The notes beneath the pieces were generated by a model. It was given only the letters and a program-made list of their open reading frames with translations, was not told where the DNA came from and did no database searches. 64,000 nt of DNA from Symsagittifera roscoffensis (lineage: Eukaryota; Xenacoelomorpha; Acoela; Convolutidae): positions 73,563,345 to 73,627,344 of the forward strand of contig NC_087062.1 of assembly GCF_963678635.1 (NCBI RefSeq). The letters are read 5' to 3'. The position numbers were made by a program, and so were the translations under genes. Shown piece by piece: positions 54,829 to 63,033 of the stretch. Positions within the stretch are counted from its first letter, which is position 1, and the number at the start of each line of letters is the position of its first letter.

Positions 54829-56757
54829 GTGGTCTTTGTGTTGTCACCAGGGTACGCTGCATTGCCAGAACCCCTTCAGTTTGTGTACACGATGGTCACA
54901 ACGATAGCAGAGGGACGGTTCAACGTGATAATTCCTGCCCCGAACAGAGTGCGAGTGGTAGACCCAGACAATTACTATCCGTCCCAATCTGAGCTTCCCG
55001 CCGTTTGGGCTGACATTTCCAATGCCATACAGGGACTCAAAGATTGTAGCACAACTCGGTTGGTGCTGGATGAGGTTCTGGGGTTGGAGCTGTCCAACTT
55101 TGCCAGATTGTTGAAGTTAAGACCGGGGGTAGATGACGATCATCTGTTAGTACAACAAGTGGCTGATGATATCTGGTTCAGACAGATGGATCATGCCGAG
55201 AATGAGCGGGGCAGGACAGTCAGGAAGAACATGACGTCAGCGGAAGAAAATCTCATGGCAATGGCTTTGCGCACGAAGCCGCACAACAACGTATGGTTGT
55301 ACTTGTCACCAAGGCTGTGCACCTTGGGTGAGGACGCGTTCGAGCATGCGCCGGCAGTGATAAAAGAGATACACGTGTATCTGAAGAACTTGTTTGATGC
55401 CCGGGAGTTAGCTGGGGGCATGGTGTTGAAATTGATGCAGGACGTAAACACGATGTCGCTGGACAAGTTCCAAGCTGACGTGCTAGCCACGAGGGCACAG
55501 TATGAACGATCGGATGCCATCTTGGGTGGAATGGGAGTGGGATGGACGCCATCCTTCCTGTCGACGTGCTATCCTAGGGCATCCCGGAACCTGATCGCGA
55601 GTTTCGTCAAAGACATCAGGAAGTTGTCGATTGGCCTGATATTAGCCCTATACGAGACATTTGGTCATGAAAATTTCGTGAAGGGACCGGCGAATCTCTT
55701 CACCCAAGCGTTGGCAGATTTGAGATTGGATGGACTCCTGACTCTGATTGCCATGACCTACGGTCGACTGGGTGGTTTGCTTGTGCTGTTGCGTTACCCT
55801 GAACAACTTCAGGGACCAAGTCGTGAGTTCAATGCACAGTTGGAAACCGCCTCGCTCACGAAGATGAAAGACTGGAGGACTCTCCTGCTCCAATATCTCT
55901 TGCAACAGAACAGAAGCGTCACGGGAGAAGATAAGGTGGCGACGGATGCGGGTGAATGTAAGCAGTTTTGTGGCATGCCCTTGCTGACAGATTTGGCTGT
56001 CATGATGCGGATCGATCCGTTGGCTCTGATTCACGGACTGCGGGAATTCGTCACGGTGGTCTATGGAACGGTGATGTCTTTCGCGTTCCCGGACGTGCAA
56101 GTCAAGGCATACAGGAATTCTGTGTTGTATGTCAACCTGGTCTCAGTCGTGGACTGTTCCGTGCTGAATTGGGTAGAGCAGAGGGAGCTGAGAGGGCTGG
56201 CCAGCGACGATAGGCTGTTCGGAAGAATAGCTGAGCTAGGTTGGGTGTTGATGGGTTTCAACAACCACTTCAAGTGCCGAATGGGCCGTGAGGACCTTTC
56301 TCACATCCAGTTTAACCCGAAGCTTTGGAATTTGAGACCAATAGTGAAGGATACAGGAGCGGCTATGGGAGTCCCACTCTTACCAGAGGCCTATGCACAC
56401 GCAAAAGAGAACCAGCAAGCGATAAGGAGGATGTTGTTGGGAGTCACATCTCCCATCATTGCCCCTCGCATCGGAGGAGCTCGTGATGCAGAGAAGAGAA
56501 TGCTGAAGTGGAGTGAAGGGATGGAGCCGCGCTTCATCAGCTGGAATGTTGCAGCCGCGCACACGTTTGACTTCTCATTTCCTGATGCTTGGAGTAGGAA
56601 CAAGATCAAGGCACTACCTTCCAGGAGACCAGAGATCTCGGCTGAAATGTGGAACGAGGTGTATACTCCCACAGATGACTTATCAAGACTGAAGTGGTCA
56701 GGAGAGGCGAAAGTAGTGATGCTGGAAGTGGCAAAGGAGAGCAGAGGAGGCTCATAA
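54829..56757 (+). CDS. SGNH-like C-terminal part fused to a large unrecognised helical protein
   Basis: 642 residues; the listed start is a GTG because the true beginning is in the pieces before it. Residues 1-75 complete the second SGNH-like fold: VFVLSPG, VIIPAPNRVRV and VDPDNYYPSQSELPAVW, the last at the block V position but with Tyr where the catalytic His is expected. With ASSD for GDS this domain may be a non-catalytic binder. The remaining ~560 residues are alpha-helical with conserved-looking Trp, Cys and Arg positions (KEIHVYLKNLFDARE, YPRASRNLIASF, GFNNHFKCRMGRED). I recognise no family. It is intact over 1.9 kb, the longest undamaged downstream gene. It ends 16 bp before the next ATG. 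Confidence 0.65.
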   Translation: MVFVLSPGYAALPEPLQFVYTMVTTIAEGRFNVIIPAPNRVRVVDPDNYYPSQSELPAVWADISNAIQGLKDCSTTRLVLDEVLGLELSNFARLLKLRPGVDDDHLLVQQVADDIWFRQMDHAENERGRTVRKNMTSAEENLMAMALRTKPHNNVWLYLSPRLCTLGEDAFEHAPAVIKEIHVYLKNLFDARELAGGMVLKLMQDVNTMSLDKFQADVLATRAQYERSDAILGGMGVGWTPSFLSTCYPRASRNLIASFVKDIRKLSIGLILALYETFGHENFVKGPANLFTQALADLRLDGLLTLIAMTYGRLGGLLVLLRYPEQLQGPSREFNAQLETASLTKMKDWRTLLLQYLLQQNRSVTGEDKVATDAGECKQFCGMPLLTDLAVMMRIDPLALIHGLREFVTVVYGTVMSFAFPDVQVKAYRNSVLYVNLVSVVDCSVLNWVEQRELRGLASDDRLFGRIAELGWVLMGFNNHFKCRMGREDLSHIQFNPKLWNLRPIVKDTGAAMGVPLLPEAYAHAKENQQAIRRMLLGVTSPIIAPRIGGARDAEKRMLKWSEGMEPRFISWNVAAAHTFDFSFPDAWSRNKIKALPSRRPEISAEMWNEVYTPTDDLSRLKWSGEAKVVMLEVAKESRGGS

Positions 56758-56772
56758 ATAACGATAGAGGAT

Positions 56773-58473
56773 ATGGCACCACATGGCGAGGAGTCCGTAG
56801 AATTCCTGGTGAACGATGAATTGTTTTATCACGCAGGAGACATGACCTTACCGGCTCGGCCGGACTCGGGCATAGACACACGACAAGGCCCTTCAGGACC
56901 CAAGCCGAAACCTGATGCAAGTGATGATGAATTGATGGATCAGGACGATAACGATAACGACATCGAGGGAAAGACGGGTAAACCGGGTGAGACGGATCTA
57001 GGAGCGTTGGAGAGAGACTTGCTAGAATACCGGTTCAGTGAAGACGACGATGAGGAAGTCGATGGGAGTCTATTGCTAATGACGCCATCGTCTTTCATAT
57101 CCCCTACAAAGGAGGCGTCGGCCGACTTATCCCCGATGGACCCAATAAGCCAGGCGAGAGAATGCCGAAGCAGGGATCCGCAAAGATTGCTCCATGAGTC
57201 ACCGAGGAGGAGAAAAATCGAAGAATCAATGAGGGTATCCTTCCTGAGTACGCTACCGGAAGATGAATGGGAGAGATATCAAAGTGAATTAGAAGGCAAG
57301 ACAGGGGCAACCTGGAGCCGAGTGAACTTCATGGAAAGGTCATGGGACGTGATACGACGATATGGGACGCAGTCCATAATGAAGGTGGGATTGAACCAAC
57401 CCGTCATGCGTGAGGGCCTGCAGAAAATAGTGAACTCCATGGAGTCGGATGTTCTGACCGAGTCAGTTACAGAAGACAGTGCCGATGATCAGCAGGTCAC
57501 AAAGAAATTACCCGTTAGACGAGCCAGAAAGGGGCTGAAGCGACTAAAAGGGAAGACAGGAAGTCGAGCCGTGAACCCGAGAGTGGTGAAGTCGAAAGCC
57601 AGCGCAGTGGTGCCCTCTTTAACGAGCGCAGGTCGTTCAGGCGAGAGCGGGCAAGGAGATGGTGCAACACTGACAGGGGGAGAAATAGAGAATCTGATAC
57701 CCCCTATGCTCTTGGCAGGTCTGACCACGACAGCCGTGAGATCAAAGAAAACAGCACGAACCCTGGCAGACATTAAATTAGAGATGGAGATCATCAGTCA
57801 ATGTGGATTTGGAGGACTTGAAGATTACAGGCCCTGGCGGACCAACATGGCCAAGTTGAAACTGGAAGGACAACTCGACGTGGTCGAGTACAGTCGAGGC
57901 ACTGTGCCGGAATCGGTCCACATGGGAGATCCAGCAGGGGGTTATGTGGAGATGTTGAAAGCGAGAAACTCCGCGAGAGGGCACCTGATGGCTTGGGCAC
58001 CTGAAGCCATGCAGGAATATCTGAAAGAGCTTACGGAGAATTCAAACTTAAATTGGAAAGAATACGGTACGGTAATGTCCTCTGAAGCGAACGAAATCGG
58101 ATTAGAAAAACTACTAGAAATTTCTTGGAGGGCGGCCCTCCAGAGATACTTCGACGAGACGATGCATGCACCTGCGACGGTGGCAGCATACCTGGCTCAT
58201 CCGTGCACGAGAACTGATCTGCAAGTACGGTTGGCTTGGTGCTTGATGGGCATCAAGAAGGCGGAATATGAAGCCAGTAATGATTCGAAATCACGGGAAC
58301 AGGAGCTGGAGTTGATGGAAGCTCTGCGAGCGTTGATTTCGAAAGACGATTCTGCGATAGCATGGGCTAAGCGTAAGGATGCCCTTTGCTTTGTCAGGTT
58401 CGTGGTGGATCGTATCCTCACTCCTGTTTTGGGAGAATGTATAAAGATCATTCGGCAAAAGGGAGTTGATTAA
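56773..58473 (+). CDS. Unrecognised acidic protein of the giant element
   Basis: 566 residues with a clean ATG. Residues 1-110 are strongly acidic (DASDDELMDQDDNDNDIEG, EDDDEEVDGS). A Ser/Arg/Glu region follows, with a basic patch near 245-275 (VRRARKGLKRLKGKTG) that could bind nucleic acid. The C-terminal ~240 residues look folded and helical (LADIKLEMEIISQCGFGG, YRPWRTNMAKLKLEG, LLEISWRAALQRYFDE). No domain recognised. The frame is intact, follows the preceding gene by 16 bp and precedes the next by 43 bp, so these genes are closely packed and probably share a transcript. An RNA- or Gag-binding accessory role is only a guess. Confidence 0.65.
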   Translation: MAPHGEESVEFLVNDELFYHAGDMTLPARPDSGIDTRQGPSGPKPKPDASDDELMDQDDNDNDIEGKTGKPGETDLGALERDLLEYRFSEDDDEEVDGSLLLMTPSSFISPTKEASADLSPMDPISQARECRSRDPQRLLHESPRRRKIEESMRVSFLSTLPEDEWERYQSELEGKTGATWSRVNFMERSWDVIRRYGTQSIMKVGLNQPVMREGLQKIVNSMESDVLTESVTEDSADDQQVTKKLPVRRARKGLKRLKGKTGSRAVNPRVVKSKASAVVPSLTSAGRSGESGQGDGATLTGGEIENLIPPMLLAGLTTTAVRSKKTARTLADIKLEMEIISQCGFGGLEDYRPWRTNMAKLKLEGQLDVVEYSRGTVPESVHMGDPAGGYVEMLKARNSARGHLMAWAPEAMQEYLKELTENSNLNWKEYGTVMSSEANEIGLEKLLEISWRAALQRYFDETMHAPATVAAYLAHPCTRTDLQVRLAWCLMGIKKAEYEASNDSKSREQELELMEALRALISKDDSAIAWAKRKDALCFVRFVVDRILTPVLGECIKIIRQKGVD

Positions 58474-58515
58474 GAAAGAAACTTCCTTAGGGCACTCCTG
58501 GAACTATATTAGGAT

Positions 58516-59244
58516 ATGCCGTTGACTGTACCAAATAAGGAGTCGAATGACATGGAGAGCTATCGCAAGTTGGAAGAAGTGAGAAGATATTCCAACAAAG
58601 AATCGAAAGTGAGCCGGGAGTTGATTGAAGCAGTCAAGGGACAAAAAGACTTTGCAACACTAGGGAAACTGAAGTCGTTCAAATATGTGTCTGGCATACC
58701 GGGGATGGCGTATAATCCCTTCGTGAATGAAGAAGCCAGGGAAGCGTACTTCGACTATGAGCAAGTCATAGTACTCAATTTCTGGGTTGAACGGATTAAA
58801 GAAACCGGAATGCTGATGGTGGAACAACCCAAGCTGGGAATTATCTTGGAAGAACGAGTGGTCGAACCCTCGGTTCCCGAGCTAAAGGGGCAAGTGAGTT
58901 TTAATTGTGAATCTTGGGACGGTCCCTTGAAAACCAGTCTAGTAACGATGTGGGAACTCATGAAGCCTTCTTGGTGTCCTCGTCCTAACGCCGGTTTAAT
59001 CTGGGACATGACGGCGGATATCACGTTAGATGATGACGCGAGTTTACATGATCTGGCCATGATACACCATCTGCTGGCCATGAGGTTGACGAAGCGGAAG
59101 AGCAACCCATCCACGGAGCTGTCCGAGGAAGGTCCATCGAGCAATTGGTTGAAGCTAGGCACATTCTTGGCTCAACATAGTGGGATGGAAGGACATGTTT
59201 GTAACTTGGGGCACTGCCTGATTACGCTGAGCGAGCAGCATTGA
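58516..59244 (+). CDS. Unrecognised 3' ORF, first part
   Basis: 242 residues from an ATG: a charged N-terminus, then hydrophobic/helical stretches (FDYEQVIVLNFWVERIKE, LIWDMTADITLDDDASLHD, LAMIHHLLAMRL). No family recognised. It ends at TGA 59242-59244, but the same frame stays open for another 770 bp with similar composition. The stop is therefore likely a later mutation and this is the front of a gene reaching to about 60698. Confidence 0.55.
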   Translation: MPLTVPNKESNDMESYRKLEEVRRYSNKESKVSRELIEAVKGQKDFATLGKLKSFKYVSGIPGMAYNPFVNEEAREAYFDYEQVIVLNFWVERIKETGMLMVEQPKLGIILEERVVEPSVPELKGQVSFNCESWDGPLKTSLVTMWELMKPSWCPRPNAGLIWDMTADITLDDDASLHDLAMIHHLLAMRLTKRKSNPSTELSEEGPSSNWLKLGTFLAQHSGMEGHVCNLGHCLITLSEQH

Positions 59245-59256
59245 CAACTGACACGA

Positions 59257-60015
59257 TTGTACGGAAGATTGAGCATGTCGGATAAGAGTGGCATGGAGTT
59301 GGTCGCGGACTGTCATGGGGTGACGGATGTAAACTTGACCACAGCCTGGGGACTTTGTAGCATGACGAGTTCGATAGAATCGCTTGAGCGCCTGGAGCGT
59401 GCCCATGAGCTGGTGACGTCCCTCAGCGTGGAAGTATTCGCTGGAGCATTGCAGACAGAGCAGAAGATCGGAGGCTGGCGAGAAGCTCTGGAGAACGAAA
59501 TGAATCTGAAAGATAGTGAAGCCTATCATAAACCTACTGGTTCAAAATATCTGGTGGGTTCAAGCTCCGCACCATATTGCAGTAGTAGGTATCCTACACA
59601 CATGGTGCCGATGGATGCGAGGACACAGCAGGTGTTGATTGACCAACTTTTCTCTGTGCCAAACTGCGTGAGGTTGGCCAGAATGTCGGAGAGGTCATAT
59701 AATTTTTTGGCAAAGATCTTTCGGGCAGTCCCGAAGAGATCTGAAGGCGAATTGCAAGACGTAGTGGGTGAAGAGTTTCTGAGATTGAACGAAGGTAATG
59801 TGAGTGAGTTCCAGAAGCAGAAAGCGAGTGGAGCGTTACCCACTGATTTCCCCACCATAGAAGAGAAAGACGACTTACACAGAATTCTGATGGAGGTGGA
59901 ACCGTTGCTGGGAGCCTCAGTGTATCGGACTCGAAGGAACATAGTGAGAACAATGGGGAGTATCCTTGCCACTGCTTGGCGCAGACGATGTGGTACCCCA
60001 AACGCGGGAATCTGA
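59257..60015 (+). CDS. Unrecognised 3' ORF, second part
   Basis: 252 residues in the same frame as the preceding piece (first residue TTG; no real start needed). It contains SIESLERLERAHELVTSL, RYPTHMVPMDARTQQVLIDQ and RRNIVRTMGSILATAWRRR. Helical, mixed charge, no recognised domain. Coding shifts one frame near 59990. Confidence 0.5.
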   Translation: MYGRLSMSDKSGMELVADCHGVTDVNLTTAWGLCSMTSSIESLERLERAHELVTSLSVEVFAGALQTEQKIGGWREALENEMNLKDSEAYHKPTGSKYLVGSSSAPYCSSRYPTHMVPMDARTQQVLIDQLFSVPNCVRLARMSERSYNFLAKIFRAVPKRSEGELQDVVGEEFLRLNEGNVSEFQKQKASGALPTDFPTIEEKDDLHRILMEVEPLLGASVYRTRRNIVRTMGSILATAWRRRCGTPNAGI

Positions 60016-60278
60016 TGCTAGTATGGGACGTGGAGGAGTTGTACTCTACGGGGTTACCCGATCAGAATCAACAGGTGTCAATCGTGGTGGTTAGTGCCAT
60101 GCTGGCAGTGAGATGGTTGGAGGCTAACGCGGACACAAGTGAACAGGAGACGGCCCTGTCGACTCCTGAGCAGCTGAGCAACGTGAAGATGAGTGGGGAA
60201 TTGGATCTTTTCAGAACCACCTGCAAGGTTCTGAGAATACCCAAATCATTGAAAGAATATGGTCAAGGCAAAGATTGA
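59976..60278 (+). CDS. Unrecognised 3' ORF, third part
   Basis: 100 residues in a second frame (MLVWDVEELYSTGLPDQNQQ, then VVVSAMLAVRWLE). Read as a continuation after an indel. It ends at TGA 60276-60278, and coding continues in the third frame. Confidence 0.45.
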   Translation: MAQTMWYPKRGNLMLVWDVEELYSTGLPDQNQQVSIVVVSAMLAVRWLEANADTSEQETALSTPEQLSNVKMSGELDLFRTTCKVLRIPKSLKEYGQGKD

Positions 60279-60698
60279 TGCCTTGGTTCCGTGCAGTGAT
60301 GACATCATGGATGTATGAACGCGCGAAGCGTCACATGTCGAGGAACACGGAAGCCTATCAATCTTTCCAGCTAGATATAGGACCGGGAGCCTATAAGAGA
60401 TTAATCCTGACAAACAGAAACGCGGTCACCACGGCGGTGAAGCGAGTAGCTGGAGCGCCTTGTGTAACTGAAGATGAAAAGAAAGAGGTCTTAAGAGCTG
60501 ACCTAGAAAGAAATGTGAGCCTATGTCTTCACAACAGCTTTTGCAGGAACCGGGAGCAAAAGGTGAATGTGGACTTGTTGCAAACCGAGGCTGTTGGAAC
60601 AGGAGAGTTGGGGCACGGCTCGCAACTCCATGGACATGTTGGAGAAAGTATTAGAAGACAGCGAAGCTGAAGATCAGGATGGAGAAGTGATGGAGTGA
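60275..60698 (+). CDS. Unrecognised 3' ORF, last part
   Basis: The frame starting at 60275 gives a helical, basic segment (WMYERAKRHMSRNTEAYQS, ERNVSLCLHNSFCRNREQK). Around 60600-60620 it shifts again: in the neighbouring frame an acidic tail (LEKVLEDSEAEDQDGEVME) ends at TGA 60696-60698, a more natural end than the stop at 60670. No recognised domain. Confidence 0.45.
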
Positions 60699-61470
60699 AG
60701 ATTATGAACGAAGAGAACAAGTGAAGACGTGAGCAAAGAAGAGAAGAGAAGGAAAAAAAAACTTGATTGTCTTTGTGTGTTAAAACTTGAACCAATCAAC
60801 CAAGTTTTGATTATTGAACTTGTTAAACTTTTTGTTTTGATTTAGTTTGGTCAAACCAAACTTTGAAAATTGTTACAATTGTTAAAATTGTTGAAAGAAA
60901 ATTTTAGTTATACTACTTATGTATATATATTGAACATAGGTGAGTATATTTACCTATTTAAACATGACTGAAGTTTTTAACCTGTGTAAGACACAATATC
61001 ACTGTGTGGCGACATGGTGAGTTTGAGTAAACTTGCTCGAGAGGGTGAATAACTCAATGACTTTCCTAGCCACAGAGTTTCTTAGTTTTAATATTGAAAG
61101 GACCGCATAAATAACTGATTATACTTGGTGAGTGATGTTAAGTTAATTTTAACGGGTGCTTGGCCGTGCCACGTCCCACTTTTTAATCACAAAGAGCGAA
61201 AAGAAGTTTCATGGCAAGACGACGGAAGTAGTCAGAAAAGAAATTTTATCCAGGGCACTCCTCATGGTGCAAATTTTGTGAAAATGTTGAAAGGCAGTGA
61301 GATGTAGTACGATGCTGTTTGTGAACACGTAGTGAGTTGAGGTGGAGTAGATAAATTTCATTTTCTTATGCGATTTGTAAGATTGATTATAGAGAACTGG
61401 AACACTACTTGACGATAACCCGGTGTTATGCGATCAATAGGGACATTGATGGGGACTTGTCCGGGGAGTA
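60699..61470 (+). other. 3' untranslated region of the giant element
   Basis: No gene seen. AT-rich, with short direct motifs (caaccaagtttt, aaccaaactttg). The last bases before the LTR, tccggggagta, are only weakly purine-rich, so the polypurine tract is not clear-cut. Confidence 0.5.
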
Positions 61471-62353
61471 TGTGCCATTCTGCCAGATGGCACAGCGCAA
61501 CCTTCCGGCGACACGAAAAAAAAACGAATAAAGGCCTTAGCAACGAAAAAGTATTGCGAAGGAGGGTAGTAATATTCTAGAATTTTTATTTTTAAAATTT
61601 CGATTGAAGAGTGAATATTTCTGAGAAATAGAAAAAGACGGCCATTTTGACGAAAAGCGACGAAAAACAGAACAACGACAAATATTGTGGAAAACGGTCG
61701 CACAAGAGACAAAAAATACGAAGCCTCTTATCGTGGCAACAACACACGATAAGACTCTTAGCAGTGGATATTAGTGGAGAAGGAAGCTTCAGTGGAGAAG
61801 GAATATTCCACGGAACCCTCCCGTGCCACAAATTGGAAGAGATAAGGACGTTATCTCAGGAAGATTACGGGAGCGGAGGCTTGGTCCCCCAGAGACTGTT
61901 TCATGTGAAGGGACTATATAAAACTAACTTTGTAACTTCTTGGATGTCGTAGAAGTCTGAATTAACACCGGTATAATTTGATATTTTAGAATATGAGTAG
62001 CTAGAAAGAGGAAAGGGTCAATCCATCTCCAATTAATTTAATGTAAAACTGTCACACAAAAACATATTAAAATAGGTTGTTCGAGCCGTGTTTTTAATGG
62101 CAATCATGTAGTCTGAGGATCCGAGACTCAGCTATGTGGTTGTATTCGCATGTAAACGAAAGCTGATCAAAAGTCGTTTGACTGATGGCCTAAAAATAGT
62201 AACTTTTTACTTAGCCCTAAACAAACCATAAAATCAACTGGCAAGGTCGAGACGGTGAAAAACGAGTAGGATCAAGGTAACTGACGCCTGCCAGTCGTTA
62301 ATAGGTACTTTTTCTACGCTCCGTCGCTGTGTAGTATTTGGGCGAATGTTACA
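61471..62353 (+). repeat. 3' LTR of the giant element
   Basis: Matches the 5' LTR end to end with about 28 differences, including single-base indels. It retains the terminal dyad and TGT...ACA borders. Confidence 0.95.
61915..61923 (+). promoter_or_regulatory. TATA box in the 3' LTR
   Basis: TATATAAAA lies in the middle of the LTR after ggaagattacgggagcggag-type GC-rich sequence, as expected for a U3 promoter. In the 5' LTR the same place reads TATTAAAAA (38387-38395). Confidence 0.5.
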
Positions 62354-63033
62354 ACCATCAGCCCATGGAACGAGCGTCAAACCGTCTGGTCACTTCTGAT
62401 CGGTCCTGTAGAGGTGTCGTGGTTCTAAAACAGATGGAATGTGAGTAGATGATAGACTCTGCTTTATAAGGGCATTCAGGTTTGAATGCCTAGAGAATCT
62501 TCCTGTTTTTTGAGGCAAGAAAGACCATGCCAACCATCCTTGGTAACGTCTTTTCCGCACACGCATTTATGCCGTTCGCATATTTTTGATACTAATCGAA
62601 GTCCTATCGCAATTCTGAGTTGTTGGTTCGACAGTTTCAACCTTAAATTTTTGCACGGGATGACGTTCAACCATTGGGAGCCAAATCTATCTTGGAACGC
62701 GTTGAACCTTTTTACGTCCGTTGGTTCGAGTCGTAAAATCAAGTCTGCAATTTCGCAGTCAAAAATTGGCTCCGTCCAAGTTTTTTTTTGGATTTCATTT
62801 TCCGGAGCCAATTCAATTTTTCCAAGGTTAAACCACCGTTTAAGCGCATCATCATAGGTTCCATCCACATGCTCCAAACCAAAGATTTCGCTCAAGGCAT
62901 CTTTTGCTCCTACTGCTGAGGGTAAGAAAGCGGGTAAAGCGAGTAGACGAGCGGAAGAAACGCCCAAGCCACCTTTGGCTGCCGGGAGAACTGCTTGTAA
63001 AAACTGGTTATCATCCATTTTCACGTTAGTCAC
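62354..63033 (-). pseudogene. LINE polymerase ORF, part before the insertion (5'-truncated)
   Basis: The minus strand reads KMDDNQFLQAVLPAAKGGLG, LLALPAFLPSAVGA, QLRIAIGLRLVSKICE and CVCGKDVTKDGWHGLSC, a zinc-knuckle-like C-x-C...H-x4-C region. I recognise this as the sequence after the RT core in a widespread animal LINE protein family. The main frame ends at 62476 because of an indel in an A6 run (62506-62511). Coding continues in the next frame, with a TGA at 62392-62390, up to PWADG at the insertion point. Beyond 63033 the frame is closed and nothing RT-like follows, so the LINE is 5'-truncated, as is common. Confidence 0.82.

Larger units (their letters stand above)
37942..62353 (+). mobile_element. 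Giant (24.4 kb) Ty3/gypsy-type LTR retrotransposon
   Basis: Two direct repeats of about 884 bp begin TGTGCC and end TTACA and enclose 22.6 kb. The order inside is leader, pre-gag frame, gag with two CCHC knuckles, DTG protease, RT (YVDD), RNase H, integrase (HHCC, D-D35-E, GPF), macro-like domain, then SGNH-like and unrecognised ORFs. RT before integrase places it in Ty3/gypsy (Metaviridae). Both flanks read ACC (37939-37941 and 62354-62356); removing the element and one ACC rejoins a LINE frame exactly, so both ends are secure. About 28 differences between the LTRs counted by eye, roughly 3%. Typical Ty3/gypsy elements are 5-10 kb; a pre-gag frame and size above 20 kb recall plant Ogre elements, but the 3' genes do not. 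Several stops and frameshifts make this copy unlikely to be autonomous. Confidence 0.95.

Noticed and set aside
51454-60698. An env-like gene among the 3' ORFs
   Set aside because: No signal peptide, transmembrane segment or cleavage motif was seen in any of the downstream frames.
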